Notes: generated from the sequence alone by a model not told the origin. 64,000 nucleotides of DNA from an uncultured Allomuricauda sp. (GCF_947499695.1 NZ_CANMPQ010000002.1:1054001-1118000), one strand, 5' to 3'; positions 28,581 through 38,773 are shown, numbered from the stretch's first letter. Numbers and translations: made by a program.

Positions 28581-30119
28581 TTAGTTTTCCAGAATGGGAA
28601 ATTGATCTACTTGATTTTGCGGGTAAGGCAAAAATGCTTTGTCTTGTGAAAAGGTTCTGCCATCGTAGCTTAATTCATCTGTCCTGCCTAATCGAATCAT
28701 ATCGTAATAGCGTTTGCCCCATTCCATTGCGAGTTCGGCAAACTTTTCATCAAGTACTTGGTCCAAGGTAACTCCTGTCAGTGGAGACATATTAGATCTT
28801 GCACGAACCAAATTCACAGCTTGATCTGCCGAAATACCACTTCCGGAAGCACCTTGTGTCAATGCTTCTGCATACATCAATAGGATTTCAGCATAGCGAA
28901 TGATATTGAAGTTTTTGTTGCTTCCGTAGCCGGTCCTTCCCGGTACCAGCTGATTAGAAGGTAAATAATGCTTACCGCTGGCAAAAAGTGCGCGGGCATA
29001 ATCGTTAATGATATCACCGTCACGGGTAGTGTTGCTAACAAAAGGTGGCAAGGTGGCATAGTTAGGGTCCGCTTGCAATTCAGCTATCCCTCTATCGGTA
29101 AATAGGACACTGGTTTCCAATCGAACAGTTTCGCCTCTATCAAGCATAAATTTGATGAATTTCATACTGGGTTCGTAGAAGCCCCATCCACTTGAGGCGC
29201 CATCTACGGCTGGAGTCCAACCTTGAGGTCCGTAGGGAGCATATAAATGAGATTCGTTATCACCTTCACCTTGACCAAAATCGGAATATTGCATATCCAG
29301 AATACTTTCATTACTCAATTTTCCGGGAGTTTTGAAGAGCTCGTAGAAATCTGAATAGAGACTGAATTTGTTGGAGTTGATAATTTGTCCACATGCATCT
29401 GCCATAACTTGATAATTTTCCAACTCTTGATTGGCCAATGCTTTTATGGCCAATGCTGTATATCTTGTAACCCCACCTGGCAAATCTTGTCTTTCATTTG
29501 GTCTCATATCAGGAAGAAATGGTAATGCTTCATCCATTTGATCTGATATGTGCTGCATTACTTCATCTTGGGTTGGAACGGTTTCAACATCAAAAAGTTC
29601 AGAAGTTTCCGATGAGGACGGGATGAATATATCGCCCCATACCTGAGAAATGTGCAATAACATGATGGCTCGTAAAACCTTTGCTTCAGCAATATATTGA
29701 TCACCCAAGGCTTTTCCATTGTCGTCTGCCAATTCTTGGTAACGCACAATTTGCTCCATCCCTGTATGCGCTGTAATAATATCGGCATATACATTTTGCC
29801 ACAGGGAGTTGTACATCCAATAATCCTTGTTGTAATTGAAGAGATCCGTCTCGGCAAAGTCTTGCTGATCTCCAAGTCCACCAGCGTTAACATCATCTCC
29901 TCGAACAGATATCAAAAGAGGTTGTTCCCAACCTCTTGATTGAAAGGCTTCGTATATTCCAATTATGGACAATACCATATCGTCTGTATTGGTAAAATCT
30001 GTACCTCCAGCAAAGTTGTTGTTCAGCTGAGGTTCATCCAACTTGTCCGAACATCCTACTACGATGCATAGTAGTAGTCCTGTTAAGGCAATAGTTTTAA
30101 TTTTCTCGATTAGCTTCAT
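28581..30119 (-). CDS. SusD/RagB-family nutrient-binding lipoprotein
   Basis: 512-residue SusD-like lid protein, lipid-anchored through the cysteine of LCIVVGCSD. Helical TPR-like framework with the usual C-terminal blocks NIIRYAEILLMYAEAL and LAMEWGKRYYDMIRLGR. It caps the SusC barrel encoded immediately upstream (10 bases between them) and binds the incoming oligosaccharide at the cell surface. Confidence 0.95.
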   Translation of the reverse strand: MKLIEKIKTIALTGLLLCIVVGCSDKLDEPQLNNNFAGGTDFTNTDDMVLSIIGIYEAFQSRGWEQPLLISVRGDDVNAGGLGDQQDFAETDLFNYNKDYWMYNSLWQNVYADIITAHTGMEQIVRYQELADDNGKALGDQYIAEAKVLRAIMLLHISQVWGDIFIPSSSETSELFDVETVPTQDEVMQHISDQMDEALPFLPDMRPNERQDLPGGVTRYTALAIKALANQELENYQVMADACGQIINSNKFSLYSDFYELFKTPGKLSNESILDMQYSDFGQGEGDNESHLYAPYGPQGWTPAVDGASSGWGFYEPSMKFIKFMLDRGETVRLETSVLFTDRGIAELQADPNYATLPPFVSNTTRDGDIINDYARALFASGKHYLPSNQLVPGRTGYGSNKNFNIIRYAEILLMYAEALTQGASGSGISADQAVNLVRARSNMSPLTGVTLDQVLDEKFAELAMEWGKRYYDMIRLGRTDELSYDGRTFSQDKAFLPYPQNQVDQFPILEN

Positions 30120-30129
30120 TTTCTTTTTT

Positions 30130-33100
30130 TTAAATTTTTACATTAACTCCGATGGTATACACTGCAGGTACCGGATATGTTTCATTGTCCACGCCGTTGG
30201 CTACTTCAGGGTTGAATCCATTGTAATTAAACAAGGTGAGTGGTTTTTCTGCAGTGGCATAAATCCGTACTTGGGGAATTCCTTGACGCGCACCATCTTT
30301 GTTAATGGTATATCCCAAGGTTAAATTTTGAATTCTAAAGAAGTCACCATCCTCAATAAAGAAATCGTTGAGTCGTTGGTTCCATCCCTTTCTAATACCT
30401 GCTGAAGATGGGTAGCTATTGGTAGTTCCTTCTCCATGCCATCTGTTTACTGCGAAATCCCTATCCCAATTGGTATCATTGGTAAAAATTACTTCGCCTC
30501 TTTTTCGATTTAGAATTGAATTACCTCCTTGTCCAATGGCACTAGCTGCAAAATCCCAGTTTTTGTAATTAAATCCGATGTTGAATCCAAAAGAATAGGA
30601 GGGGAGGAAGGATCCCAATACAGTGCGGTCATCATCCGTGATATCCCCATCACCATTAATATCCCTGTAAATAAAATCTCCTGGCTCCAGATTGTTGGCA
30701 ACAGCTACGGGGTCTGCTTGAATCTGTGCGTCATTCTGGTATACCCCTACGATTTCTCTTCCGAAAAAGGCAAATATTGATTCTCCTACAATGGAGCGTT
30801 GACGAAACTCAGCAGATCCGGCATCCAAAAATTCGGCACCGCCCAAATCTAAAACCTCATTGTTCAAAGTGGTAAAATTGCCTCCAATGGAATAACTAAA
30901 GTCATCGGAAACTCTTTTGTCCCAATTTAATGCGATTTCCAAACCACTATTTCTAATCTCACCCACATTTTGGCGAGTCGCGCCTGGAATTAATGGCCTC
31001 AATACCGGTATAACAGCATCTTTTGTATCCCTGATGTAGTAATCAGCTTCAATGGATAGGTTGTTATTGAACATTCTAGCGGAGAGTCCAGCATTTATTT
31101 CTTCGGTCACTTCCCATTTTAAAGCAGTAAAATCACTGCTTGTGTTTAACCCGCTGAACAAGATGTCACCCAGTGCGGTTGTAACTACTTCTGAAGTAAT
31201 TGAACCTTCACTGGAAGGGATTCTGTCATTTCCGAGTTCACCCCAGCTTCCTCTTAGTTTCAGAAAATTCAGCACTTCATTCTCTGGAAAAAAGGCTTCT
31301 TCAGAAACCACCCATCCTGCACCTACAGTTGGAAAATAACCCCATTTTTCTTGATATTTGTTGGTTCCGTCTGCTCTGAATGTGCCGTATAATAGATATC
31401 GGTTGTCAAAATTGTAGGATACCCTTCCAAAATAAGAGAAGCCAAATTCACGTGCTCCACCATCAAATGTAGAGTCTTCTACAATGGTTTGGGCCAAGTT
31501 AATAAAGTAGGCTTCTTCACCCGTCAATGGAAAGTTAAGGCCTCTTGCCTGAATCAAGTCCAAAGCTTCATCCCTAAAGGAAGTTCCTGCTAAAACCGTC
31601 AAATTATGTTTGCCAAAGGTATCGGTAAATGTTAGGGTGTTGTCCCATATCTGATTGGATGTGGTAACACTTCTTTTAAGTAAATCGGCATCTACTCTTT
31701 GGAAGTTATCACCTATAAAATAGGGTAACCTCACCTCTCTTCGGTTAATACTCTCGAAATTATGATTGTAAGCCGTTCTAAATTTGAGTTTTTCTGGAAC
31801 AAGATCTATCTCGGCATAGAAATTGGCTACAATATTTCTGATTTTAGCTCGGTTTTCACTAAAGTCCATTATCGGAAATGGGTTTTGGCCTCCCCTGTAA
31901 CCTAAGTCCTGCGCGTTGGCATACGGTGTTGGAAAAACATTTGGATTTTCCGCCAAAGAGGAATCGAAAACAGGCAAAATGGGCACTGCAAAATAGGCCC
32001 TTCGCCAAGCAGAGTTTTCAGGGTCAAACCGTGTGGAATTACTCAATACTACACTTGTACCAACTTTAAGCCAATCGGTGGCTTTGAAATCCAATTTGGT
32101 ACGAAGGTTGAAGCGCTCGTATTCGTTTTTCATTTTAAGAAGTCCACCTTGCTCAAAATAATTGACGCCTATGGCATAGGTGGCCGTATCGCTGCCTCCT
32201 GTGATTCCAATACTGTGGTTTTGGATTAGGGCCAATCGCATAACCTCATCATACCAATCTGTATTTACATTGGGTATGTTGGGGTTGATTCTGCTACGGC
32301 CGTATCGCTGCATTGCATTTAAAATAAACTCAGCGTCCGGAGCAGACCCTGATTCAAGTGCCAGGTTGGTAAATTGCTCTGCATTGGCCATTTTAAGCAC
32401 ATTCTGTGGCACTTGATAACCTGAATATCCGTCATAAGTAATCTGGGGTTTCTGATTGAATTTACCAGACTTGGTCTCTATTAAAACTACTCCGTTTGCC
32501 GCTCTAACCCCATAAATAGCTGCTGCTGAAGCATCCTTTAGAATTGAAATTGATTCAATATCCGTAGGATTCAAAAATGCAATATCATTGAAAAAAGCAC
32601 CATCAACTACAAACAAAGGACCTGATGCTCCTGTATCATAAGATCCTATTCCCCGTACTCGTACTGTAGGTGATTGACCGGGACTACCGTTGTTTACTAT
32701 TTGTAGTCCGGCTACCCTACCTTGTAACGCCTGCATAGGTTGTCCTACGGGGGCTAGTTCCAGAACTTCCGAATCAACGGTCGAGATGGCAGATGTTAGG
32801 TCTTTCACCTTTAATTCGCCATACCCTACCACGACCACTTCATCTAGATATTGAGTGTCCTCCTGCAGGCTAACGCTTATGATGTTCTGTCCATTAACCG
32901 GGATTTCCTGAGGAGCATATCCGATGTAGCTAAATACCAAAATTCCTGCTGTGTCTACTTCGCTAAAGGTGTAGTTCCCATCAAAATCGGTCTGCACTCC
33001 TAATGATGTACCCTTCAATATTATGGAAGCACCTGGAAGTGGTGTCCCCTGTCCATCACTAACTGTTCCTGAAACCGTAATATTGCTCTGCCCGAAAACA

Positions 33101-33153
33101 ATGATTTGGGCCGAAAAAAGCAATATCCCCAATAATACGTTTCTAATTTTCAT
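30130..33153 (-). CDS. SusC/RagA-family TonB-linked outer-membrane receptor
   Basis: 1007-residue importer. Signal peptide, then a carboxypeptidase-like beta-sandwich (GTVSDGQGTPLPGASIILKG), the TonB-box region (LDEVVVVGYG), a plug domain (about 115-225), and a 22-strand barrel to the C-terminal aromatic-ended strand. First gene of the glycan operon. 235 bases separate it from the regulator gene upstream; that gap should hold the operon promoter and the regulator's site, but no exact TAnnTTTG was found in it. Confidence 0.95.
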   Translation of the reverse strand: MKIRNVLLGILLFSAQIIVFGQSNITVSGTVSDGQGTPLPGASIILKGTSLGVQTDFDGNYTFSEVDTAGILVFSYIGYAPQEIPVNGQNIISVSLQEDTQYLDEVVVVGYGELKVKDLTSAISTVDSEVLELAPVGQPMQALQGRVAGLQIVNNGSPGQSPTVRVRGIGSYDTGASGPLFVVDGAFFNDIAFLNPTDIESISILKDASAAAIYGVRAANGVVLIETKSGKFNQKPQITYDGYSGYQVPQNVLKMANAEQFTNLALESGSAPDAEFILNAMQRYGRSRINPNIPNVNTDWYDEVMRLALIQNHSIGITGGSDTATYAIGVNYFEQGGLLKMKNEYERFNLRTKLDFKATDWLKVGTSVVLSNSTRFDPENSAWRRAYFAVPILPVFDSSLAENPNVFPTPYANAQDLGYRGGQNPFPIMDFSENRAKIRNIVANFYAEIDLVPEKLKFRTAYNHNFESINRREVRLPYFIGDNFQRVDADLLKRSVTTSNQIWDNTLTFTDTFGKHNLTVLAGTSFRDEALDLIQARGLNFPLTGEEAYFINLAQTIVEDSTFDGGAREFGFSYFGRVSYNFDNRYLLYGTFRADGTNKYQEKWGYFPTVGAGWVVSEEAFFPENEVLNFLKLRGSWGELGNDRIPSSEGSITSEVVTTALGDILFSGLNTSSDFTALKWEVTEEINAGLSARMFNNNLSIEADYYIRDTKDAVIPVLRPLIPGATRQNVGEIRNSGLEIALNWDKRVSDDFSYSIGGNFTTLNNEVLDLGGAEFLDAGSAEFRQRSIVGESIFAFFGREIVGVYQNDAQIQADPVAVANNLEPGDFIYRDINGDGDITDDDRTVLGSFLPSYSFGFNIGFNYKNWDFAASAIGQGGNSILNRKRGEVIFTNDTNWDRDFAVNRWHGEGTTNSYPSSAGIRKGWNQRLNDFFIEDGDFFRIQNLTLGYTINKDGARQGIPQVRIYATAEKPLTLFNYNGFNPEVANGVDNETYPVPAVYTIGVNVKI

Positions 33154-33388
33154 AATTATTTAAAAGTTGAGTTGTGTTTTTGCTAAATTAATAATGACAT
33201 TAGGTTGGGGATGCCAAATTGGGTACATAAAAAATACATCAGCGTACATGATGCCTGTGAAGTCTGTTTTTATAGGCTTTGCAGTAGTATAATTAATCAA
33301 AAGAGAAAGTTTTTTTTGCGTTTGATGTAGTAATGATGTAATTGGGGCTAGGGTCAAACTGTAAGAAAACTTCCTTGATTAATGGTTT

Positions 33389-36139
33389 CTAAAAGGTTAT
33401 TAGAAAGTTAGATAAGCTTTTTGAACTGTCGATTTCCAATTTTTTGCGTAATCTGTACCGATGTATTTCAACACCGCGGATTGAAATGGCCATTAACGGA
33501 GCTATTTCTTTTGTGGAAAGATTCATTTTTAAATACGCGGATAACTTTAAATCTTTGGGGGTGAGGCTAGGATATGCTGTTAATAATCTTTCAAAGAAGT
33601 CCTCATGCAATTCTTTAAAATTGACCTCAAACCGTTTCCAATCATCGGTATCCTGAATTGAATTATCCAGTTTCTTGATGAAAGATCGATAGCGTTGTGA
33701 ATTGGAAAATTTTTCCTTGTTAACGACCAACATATTCTTAAGCTCCAGAATCATCTCATTCTTCTTCGCAATATTTAATGTGGTACTGGCAAGTTCGTTT
33801 TGTTTAAGCTTGATTTCACGAGCTAGTTTTTCCTTTTCTAAGGCTGCTAGCTTCTCTTTTTGCTCTTTTTTCATCTGATTTTCCAGCTCCTTTTGCTTTC
33901 TTTTCAATTTTCTTCGATTATAATATCGAACTACAAAAATTGTTAAAGCTCCTAGGAACAGATAGAAGGCGATACTAGCTTTTGACAGGTACCAAGGTGG
34001 AGCTATTTCAAAGTTGAAACTTACTGGTGTTGAACTTGCATTGTCCTGACCAAATGTACTTACCCTAAATTGATATTTGCCATGCGGAAGATTCTGGAAC
34101 AGGATATTTCCATGCTCTATGGATTCCGAATAATTTTTAGGTCCGGTCAAGGTATACTGATATCGCGGTTGCATGAGCTCCGGAGCGGATACGCTAAAGG
34201 ATATCACCTGCGAATTCTTATATGGTATTTCTATATTGTTTTGGAGTCCAGAGTACGACCTTATTTCATCTTTGACCAAGTTTAAATGGGGAGAAGGTAA
34301 ACTCCGTCCTTTCAACCATTTTCCAAAGGCTTTTCGGTTGACCATTGCAAAACCATCACTCAAGGTTATGAAGGAGATGCTATCATTTAGTTTGATGATA
34401 TTTTGAGAATCAGGAGCTAGACGTTCATCAAGAGAAAAATCAGAAATGGTCAGACTATCTTGCTTGAGATTGGTATGAATGATTTCCTTTGGTCCATTTC
34501 TATTTACAAACCAGAAATAGTTCTGGTCATAATACAGCAACTCTTTATCATTGAACTTTTGAAATTCATCAAAGACTACAATTTGGTCTAATATTGGATC
34601 ATATTTGTACCATGCATTTTCACCCCGGAAAACGATTTGGTTTTTAATGTTATATAGTTTGATGTTGTATTCACTTGGTCCCTGATCTGTGAGATATTCT
34701 TGGGAACTGATTACGTTTTCAAATGTGTCATCCATCTTGAACCTATAATATCCCTTGTAGGGATGTGCGGCCCAAAGAATGTTCTTTGTTTCAAAACACA
34801 AATGCTTGATTGGTTGGGAAACTCCGTTTACACGGGATACTTTCCAATCGCCCTCTTTCGTTTTCTCGTATTTTACCAAACCATTGTAGGTTCCTTGAAT
34901 ATAAGTGGCGTTTAGTTCGGGGACTTTGGCGAAACTATATCCTCCTGAAAAGGCGGAAATTTCTTTAAAAGTATTTGCGCTGACTTGAAAGCTCCCAGTG
35001 TTATGCCCACAAATCAAGTTTCCCTCAATTACCTCAAGATCCCAAACATGACCTTGAGAACCTTCAACAAATTGAATTTGACCATCTTCAAAGTAGAACA
35101 TACCTGTATTGCTGCCTAGATACAGTTTATTCTCATATAATGCCATGTCATACACCATTCCCAGGGTTCCGGAGTAGTCGGTGAAATAGGTGATAGGGCT
35201 GTTTAACTTAACACGTCCCAGACCATTGTCAAGACCCAGCCATAACTGATCTTGAAAATTTTGCATTGACAGCACCGTATTGTTCTGTAGACCTGCTTCC
35301 CGATTTAAAACTCTTGACGTTTTGGTCTTGGTATTATATAGATAGACGCCATTTTTTATAGTACCGAAGGCAATCTGATTTTCTGACAGTTTTAGAATTT
35401 TGTTTAATTGGTGCTGTTTAAGGTTATTGTTGAGGCTGGGTTTCCATGGTTCAACCTTGTGCTCATTCCATAAATAACACCCATTTAGCTTTGTTCCAAT
35501 TAGAAGACCTTCTTCCAATGAAATCATATCCGTTATGGTTTTACCGTAAAATAGGTCTTGATTCTGTAGAGAAACCAAGGTGTCGTTTTCAAGCTCGAAA
35601 AGTCCTTCAGTACCACCTGCTACAATAAAGTTATCCTCATAAATTAGAATATCGGATATAATTTGCGGAGGATCAATGACGGTTATATGTTCACCATCAT
35701 ATATGTAAATGTCAGCAAAGGATCGGAAATATACTTTTTCGTTGTATGAAAGTATTTCCCAGAATTCCTCACTGGTAAACTGATGGTCTTTAATTAAATG
35801 GGTAAGTGAATTATAGTGGAGAACGCCCATTTCATCTTTTTCCCAGAAACCAAATTCCTCATAAGACCCTGTGTAAATTCTATCGTTCACCACCTCAACC
35901 GATCTAATAATGGTATTGTTGGGCAGCTTGTTCAATGTCCATTTTTCTCCATTGAAATACAGGAGACCTTGATTGTTTGCGGCAAAAAGTTCACCCCTCG
36001 AATTTACTGAAAGGTCCCAGTTTTTGCTTGCTGCTTTGTATTCCGACAATCTGTAATTATATACGGGAGGTAGCAGGTTTTGACCAACACATGTTGCAGA
36101 AACGGCTAAAAAAATGAGATATAGTAGGAAATTCCGCAT
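33389..36139 (-). CDS. triple-tyrosine sensor with LuxR-type DNA-binding domain
   Basis: 916-residue one-piece sensor-regulator. Signal peptide, then a long series of beta-propeller-like repeats (for example DLSVNSRGELFAANNQGLLY, and WLGLDNGLGRVKL), a Y_Y_Y domain (about 665-730), one membrane helix (about 740-758, AFYLFLGALTIFVVRYY), a lysine/glutamate-rich coiled coil (about 762-840) and a C-terminal helix-turn-helix with the LuxR pattern LTPKDLKLSAYLKMNLSTKEI. It would sense a glycan fragment outside the membrane and activate the SusCD operon downstream. There is no histidine-kinase or receiver domain, so it differs from the classical hybrid two-component regulators. Confidence 0.9.
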   Translation of the reverse strand: MRNFLLYLIFLAVSATCVGQNLLPPVYNYRLSEYKAASKNWDLSVNSRGELFAANNQGLLYFNGEKWTLNKLPNNTIIRSVEVVNDRIYTGSYEEFGFWEKDEMGVLHYNSLTHLIKDHQFTSEEFWEILSYNEKVYFRSFADIYIYDGEHITVIDPPQIISDILIYEDNFIVAGGTEGLFELENDTLVSLQNQDLFYGKTITDMISLEEGLLIGTKLNGCYLWNEHKVEPWKPSLNNNLKQHQLNKILKLSENQIAFGTIKNGVYLYNTKTKTSRVLNREAGLQNNTVLSMQNFQDQLWLGLDNGLGRVKLNSPITYFTDYSGTLGMVYDMALYENKLYLGSNTGMFYFEDGQIQFVEGSQGHVWDLEVIEGNLICGHNTGSFQVSANTFKEISAFSGGYSFAKVPELNATYIQGTYNGLVKYEKTKEGDWKVSRVNGVSQPIKHLCFETKNILWAAHPYKGYYRFKMDDTFENVISSQEYLTDQGPSEYNIKLYNIKNQIVFRGENAWYKYDPILDQIVVFDEFQKFNDKELLYYDQNYFWFVNRNGPKEIIHTNLKQDSLTISDFSLDERLAPDSQNIIKLNDSISFITLSDGFAMVNRKAFGKWLKGRSLPSPHLNLVKDEIRSYSGLQNNIEIPYKNSQVISFSVSAPELMQPRYQYTLTGPKNYSESIEHGNILFQNLPHGKYQFRVSTFGQDNASSTPVSFNFEIAPPWYLSKASIAFYLFLGALTIFVVRYYNRRKLKRKQKELENQMKKEQKEKLAALEKEKLAREIKLKQNELASTTLNIAKKNEMILELKNMLVVNKEKFSNSQRYRSFIKKLDNSIQDTDDWKRFEVNFKELHEDFFERLLTAYPSLTPKDLKLSAYLKMNLSTKEIAPLMAISIRGVEIHRYRLRKKLEIDSSKSLSNFLITF

Positions 36140-36787
36140 TTTACAAATTACAACACTTGATCACTTCGAATTGAACCACAGAATGTGGTAGCATATGTTA
36201 GCAAGTTAAGAAGTCTTGCGTAAACATTTTGAAATCTATGCTTGTCTTGATAAAAGTAAATGTTTTTTAAGATAAAAGAACTACCGATTTTTGAAATTTG
36301 GTGTGAGCCCTAGTGAAATTCAACTTAAAACTGATATGCTGCCAATTTGCACAAAATTCCAAAAGTTTAGACTTGACGCCAGAAGCTGATATAAAGGAAA
36401 TAATGGCATGGGGTCAAACACCGATACTATTCTAGCAAAAGAGCTATCAAAATTTCCGAACCATTTTATTGGAAGTACTGAAAAGAAAGTTATTGCCAGA
36501 TAAGGGGTTTAACGAAGGGGCATTTAGTACATCAACTTGCGTATTTTATTGAAGGTTCTATTTCAACTTTTATTTAGAGTAATGATAGACTTTGTCATAT
36601 TTGACAACTTCAAATGATTATAAGTTTTACTCAAACCCAACTAAGGATATATTCTGTACAATAAGGATAGAATATTTTATTTAAAAACCTCTTGTTGCTG
36701 GAGACTATAAATTGACTTTATCCCAAGCCGAGTTTGAGTAGTACTTATAATTTATTAAATAGGTGGTGTATAACTGAATTAGGAATA
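36140..36787. other. non-coding interval with possible gene remnant
   Basis: About 650 bases upstream of the sensor-regulator. No complete gene. Between about 36400 and 36590 the plus strand contains adjacent short open stretches in different frames that read like protein (AKELSKFPNHFIGSTEKKV, then after a stop and frame change LVHQLAYFIEGSIST). This looks like a broken gene end, but the family was not recognised. The regulator's own promoter must lie close to 36140-36240; no clear box was seen. Confidence 0.4.
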
Positions 36788-37428
36788 CTAAATCTGGATA
36801 CTTTCTAAATTGTACCCGTTGTTAAATTTTACATTCTTGGAAAACTGCTCAGTCCAAGATTCCTTTAATACATTTCCATCCCAATCTGCAGGTGCGTATT
36901 TACGATAGGTTGGTATATAGATACCATCTACTTTCTCATATTTGACTTTTACTATATTGGGTTCAGTAAGACCAAATCCGGTTGCATTATATAGAAACTG
37001 ATCTACCCTATACGTCTTTGGATTGATGTACAAAATATACCTATCCTTGCTTGATTCACCTATGTTATCCCCGAAACTCATTTCAACAACCTTATAGGTT
37101 GTCCCATCTACATTTCTAGAGGACAACATTTTATGATTAACACCTGGGTCAGACAATTTGAACATCATGGTAAACCAATAATAGTTGGTTTTTCTAAAGA
37201 TATGACCAAGAAAGGCCGGTTGTTCCCCTGTAATAGGTTTTCCATCCATTTTGGAAACAGAATTGTTGCCATCAAAGAACTGTGTGTATTTTGTGCCTGG
37301 CATTTGAGGGAGGACATAAACCTGTCTCTTTGTATACTCGGCATAAGAGACTTCTCCCTTAAAAATGTACCGCTCTTTAGAAACATCGGCTAGATTATTA
37401 TCCTTAACTTTAAATATATAGTCAAGAG
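36788..37428 (-). pseudogene. 5'-truncated DUF6503-like protein gene
   Basis: The frame is open from a stop near 37456 through the sequence ALDYIFKVKDNNLAD, VYVLPQMPGTKYTQFF and INPKTYRVDQFLYN to the stop at 36788. Homologous protein sequence clearly starts before the first ATG (37303), but no start codon or signal peptide is present. At the 5' edge the frame collides with the stop codon of the small lipoprotein gene (37429). The layout resembles DUF6503-type secreted proteins of Flavobacteriia, which normally have about 250 residues and a leader. The 5' end has therefore been lost, most simply by a deletion that joined it to its neighbour. Calling the first ATG a real start would give a 171-residue protein; that is the alternative. 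Confidence 0.6.
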
Positions 37429-37827
37429 CTATTCCTTTTTTACTGAAAAAGTGCCGTTATTTCCGCTCGAGGCACTCCATTTCCCTTTTAATTCCGTTTT
37501 GGAATAGGGTGCGGTTAATGTGACTGAAGTACCATCACAGTTATCGTTTCCTTTCGCTACAAAAGAGGATTCTTTCACCTCCCATTTCGCGTTCAATGGG
37601 CAATATGGGGAATTGGCTCCTTCTCCAGACATGGTTCCATTACTTTTTAGGTCAATGATGATCTCAGCCTCACCAAGACCGCCGTCTATAGTGCCTACCC
37701 AAGTACCAACAAGAGCTGGGTCGATTTCCCCGCTCACAGGTTCTTCTTTGGTGCCATCATCCGAGGATGAACACGCAATACACATAATTGCTATCAAAAG
37801 AAAGCGGATTTTTGACAGGGAGTTCAT
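37429..37827 (-). CDS. small lipoprotein with lipocalin-like pattern
   Basis: A lipoprotein of about 132 residues (hydrophobic stretch, then CIACSSSDD) with a single small beta domain: GTWVGTI opening, two cysteine positions (SPYCPLNAKW and NDNCDGT) and a closing GKWSASSGNNGTFSV strand pair. This resembles the small lipocalin-like or META-type secreted proteins of Bacteroidota. The frame extends upstream to 37848, but the ATG at 37827 gives a normal signal peptide. Function unknown. Confidence 0.65.
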   Translation of the reverse strand: MNSLSKIRFLLIAIMCIACSSSDDGTKEEPVSGEIDPALVGTWVGTIDGGLGEAEIIIDLKSNGTMSGEGANSPYCPLNAKWEVKESSFVAKGNDNCDGTSVTLTAPYSKTELKGKWSASSGNNGTFSVKKE

Positions 37828-37974
37828 TTTCCATTCCATAGTGATCAAAGTTTTATGTTCCCGTAGGAGTTGCGTTAAATTAACGGTAAATATTTGATTA
37901 ACAGGATATTATTGTATTGATGACCTCAGAAAGCGTATAACTGGTTGCTGCAGAAAAGATTCGGCTGTAAATCT

Positions 37975-38300
37975 TCAACTCTTAAAACTTTCAAGAATTG
38001 TTGCATTAACCCAATAAATATGTTGATTGCCGGTGAAGAAAGAATATTTTCCGTCTTTACTAACAAACCAACAAAACTCATGGACTCTACTATTAATCAG
38101 TGGTTCCATATTTTTTACCGTAGTCCATGAGCCTTCACTATTTTTAAAACTAATATACAGGTATCCACTGCCTAGGCCATTCGGCTTTGTAGCATAAAAT
38201 AATATAGCATTCGTCCGGATCACTAAAAATGTCCGCTTCATAATTATACGTATTTATGGCATTGCCCAATATAGTCCTCCATTCGAAAAATATGGCAAGC
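37975..38300 (-). pseudogene. frameshifted C-terminal fragment of a PD40 beta-propeller protein
   Basis: In one frame (38280 to about 38200) the minus strand reads LGNAINTYNYEADIFSDPDE and CYII, and after a one-step frame change near 38195-38203 it continues KPNGLGSGYLYISFKNSEGS, then FVSKDGKYSFFTGN and IYWVNATILESFK to the stop. These are the closing repeats of WD40-like PD40 proteins common in flavobacteria. There is no start codon or N-terminal part; the nearest ATG (38241) begins in the wrong frame. This is a dead remnant of roughly 105 codons. Confidence 0.75.
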
Positions 38301-38425
38301 CATATCGAACACCAAAAGCTTCATTTTTGCGGCTTGTGAAAACCAAATACTAGAGTGAATGGTTCAAACAAAGGATTGCATCTTTGGTATTAAATGAATA
38401 ATTTCTCGCACAAATGATTCCTTAA

Positions 38426-38773
38426 ATGATATCACTTAGAATACTTGGCGAACATTATTTTGTAGAATATTATGACCCTGTATTAGTGATATTATGCATG
38501 ACACTTTTACTGGTTTCGGTTTTAACCTTCGCGAAATTGTTCTTCTCATTATTTCCAAATACAAAGCTATCCAATGCAAAAGATGACATCAGAGAATCTA
38601 TATGTGAGGCACCTGATATTTTAATGCAAAAGAAGGGAGATAATATTTATTTGGATTATTCAATAAAAACAACAAATCCGTACCCAAAATATAAATGGGT
38701 TAAAACGATTGCAATTATTCTTGCAGTGATACTGACCTTCACTTTTTTCGGCAATCTTCTAAATCCCTTCTAG
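38426..38773 (+). CDS. small two-helix membrane protein, unknown
   Basis: 115 residues with two membrane helices (about 20-46 and 91-112) separated by a polar, charged segment of about 45 residues. First substantial gene of the array. It is not directly preceded by the leader element, although a degenerate copy lies 50 bases upstream (38360-38377). Family not recognised. Confidence 0.6.
   Translation: MISLRILGEHYFVEYYDPVLVILCMTLLLVSVLTFAKLFFSLFPNTKLSNAKDDIRESICEAPDILMQKKGDNIYLDYSIKTTNPYPKYKWVKTIAIILAVILTFTFFGNLLNPF

Noticed and set aside
37165..37386. 73-codon open frame overlapping the truncated DUF6503-like gene
   Set aside because: It is out of frame with the homologous sequence on the same strand and has no family pattern of its own.
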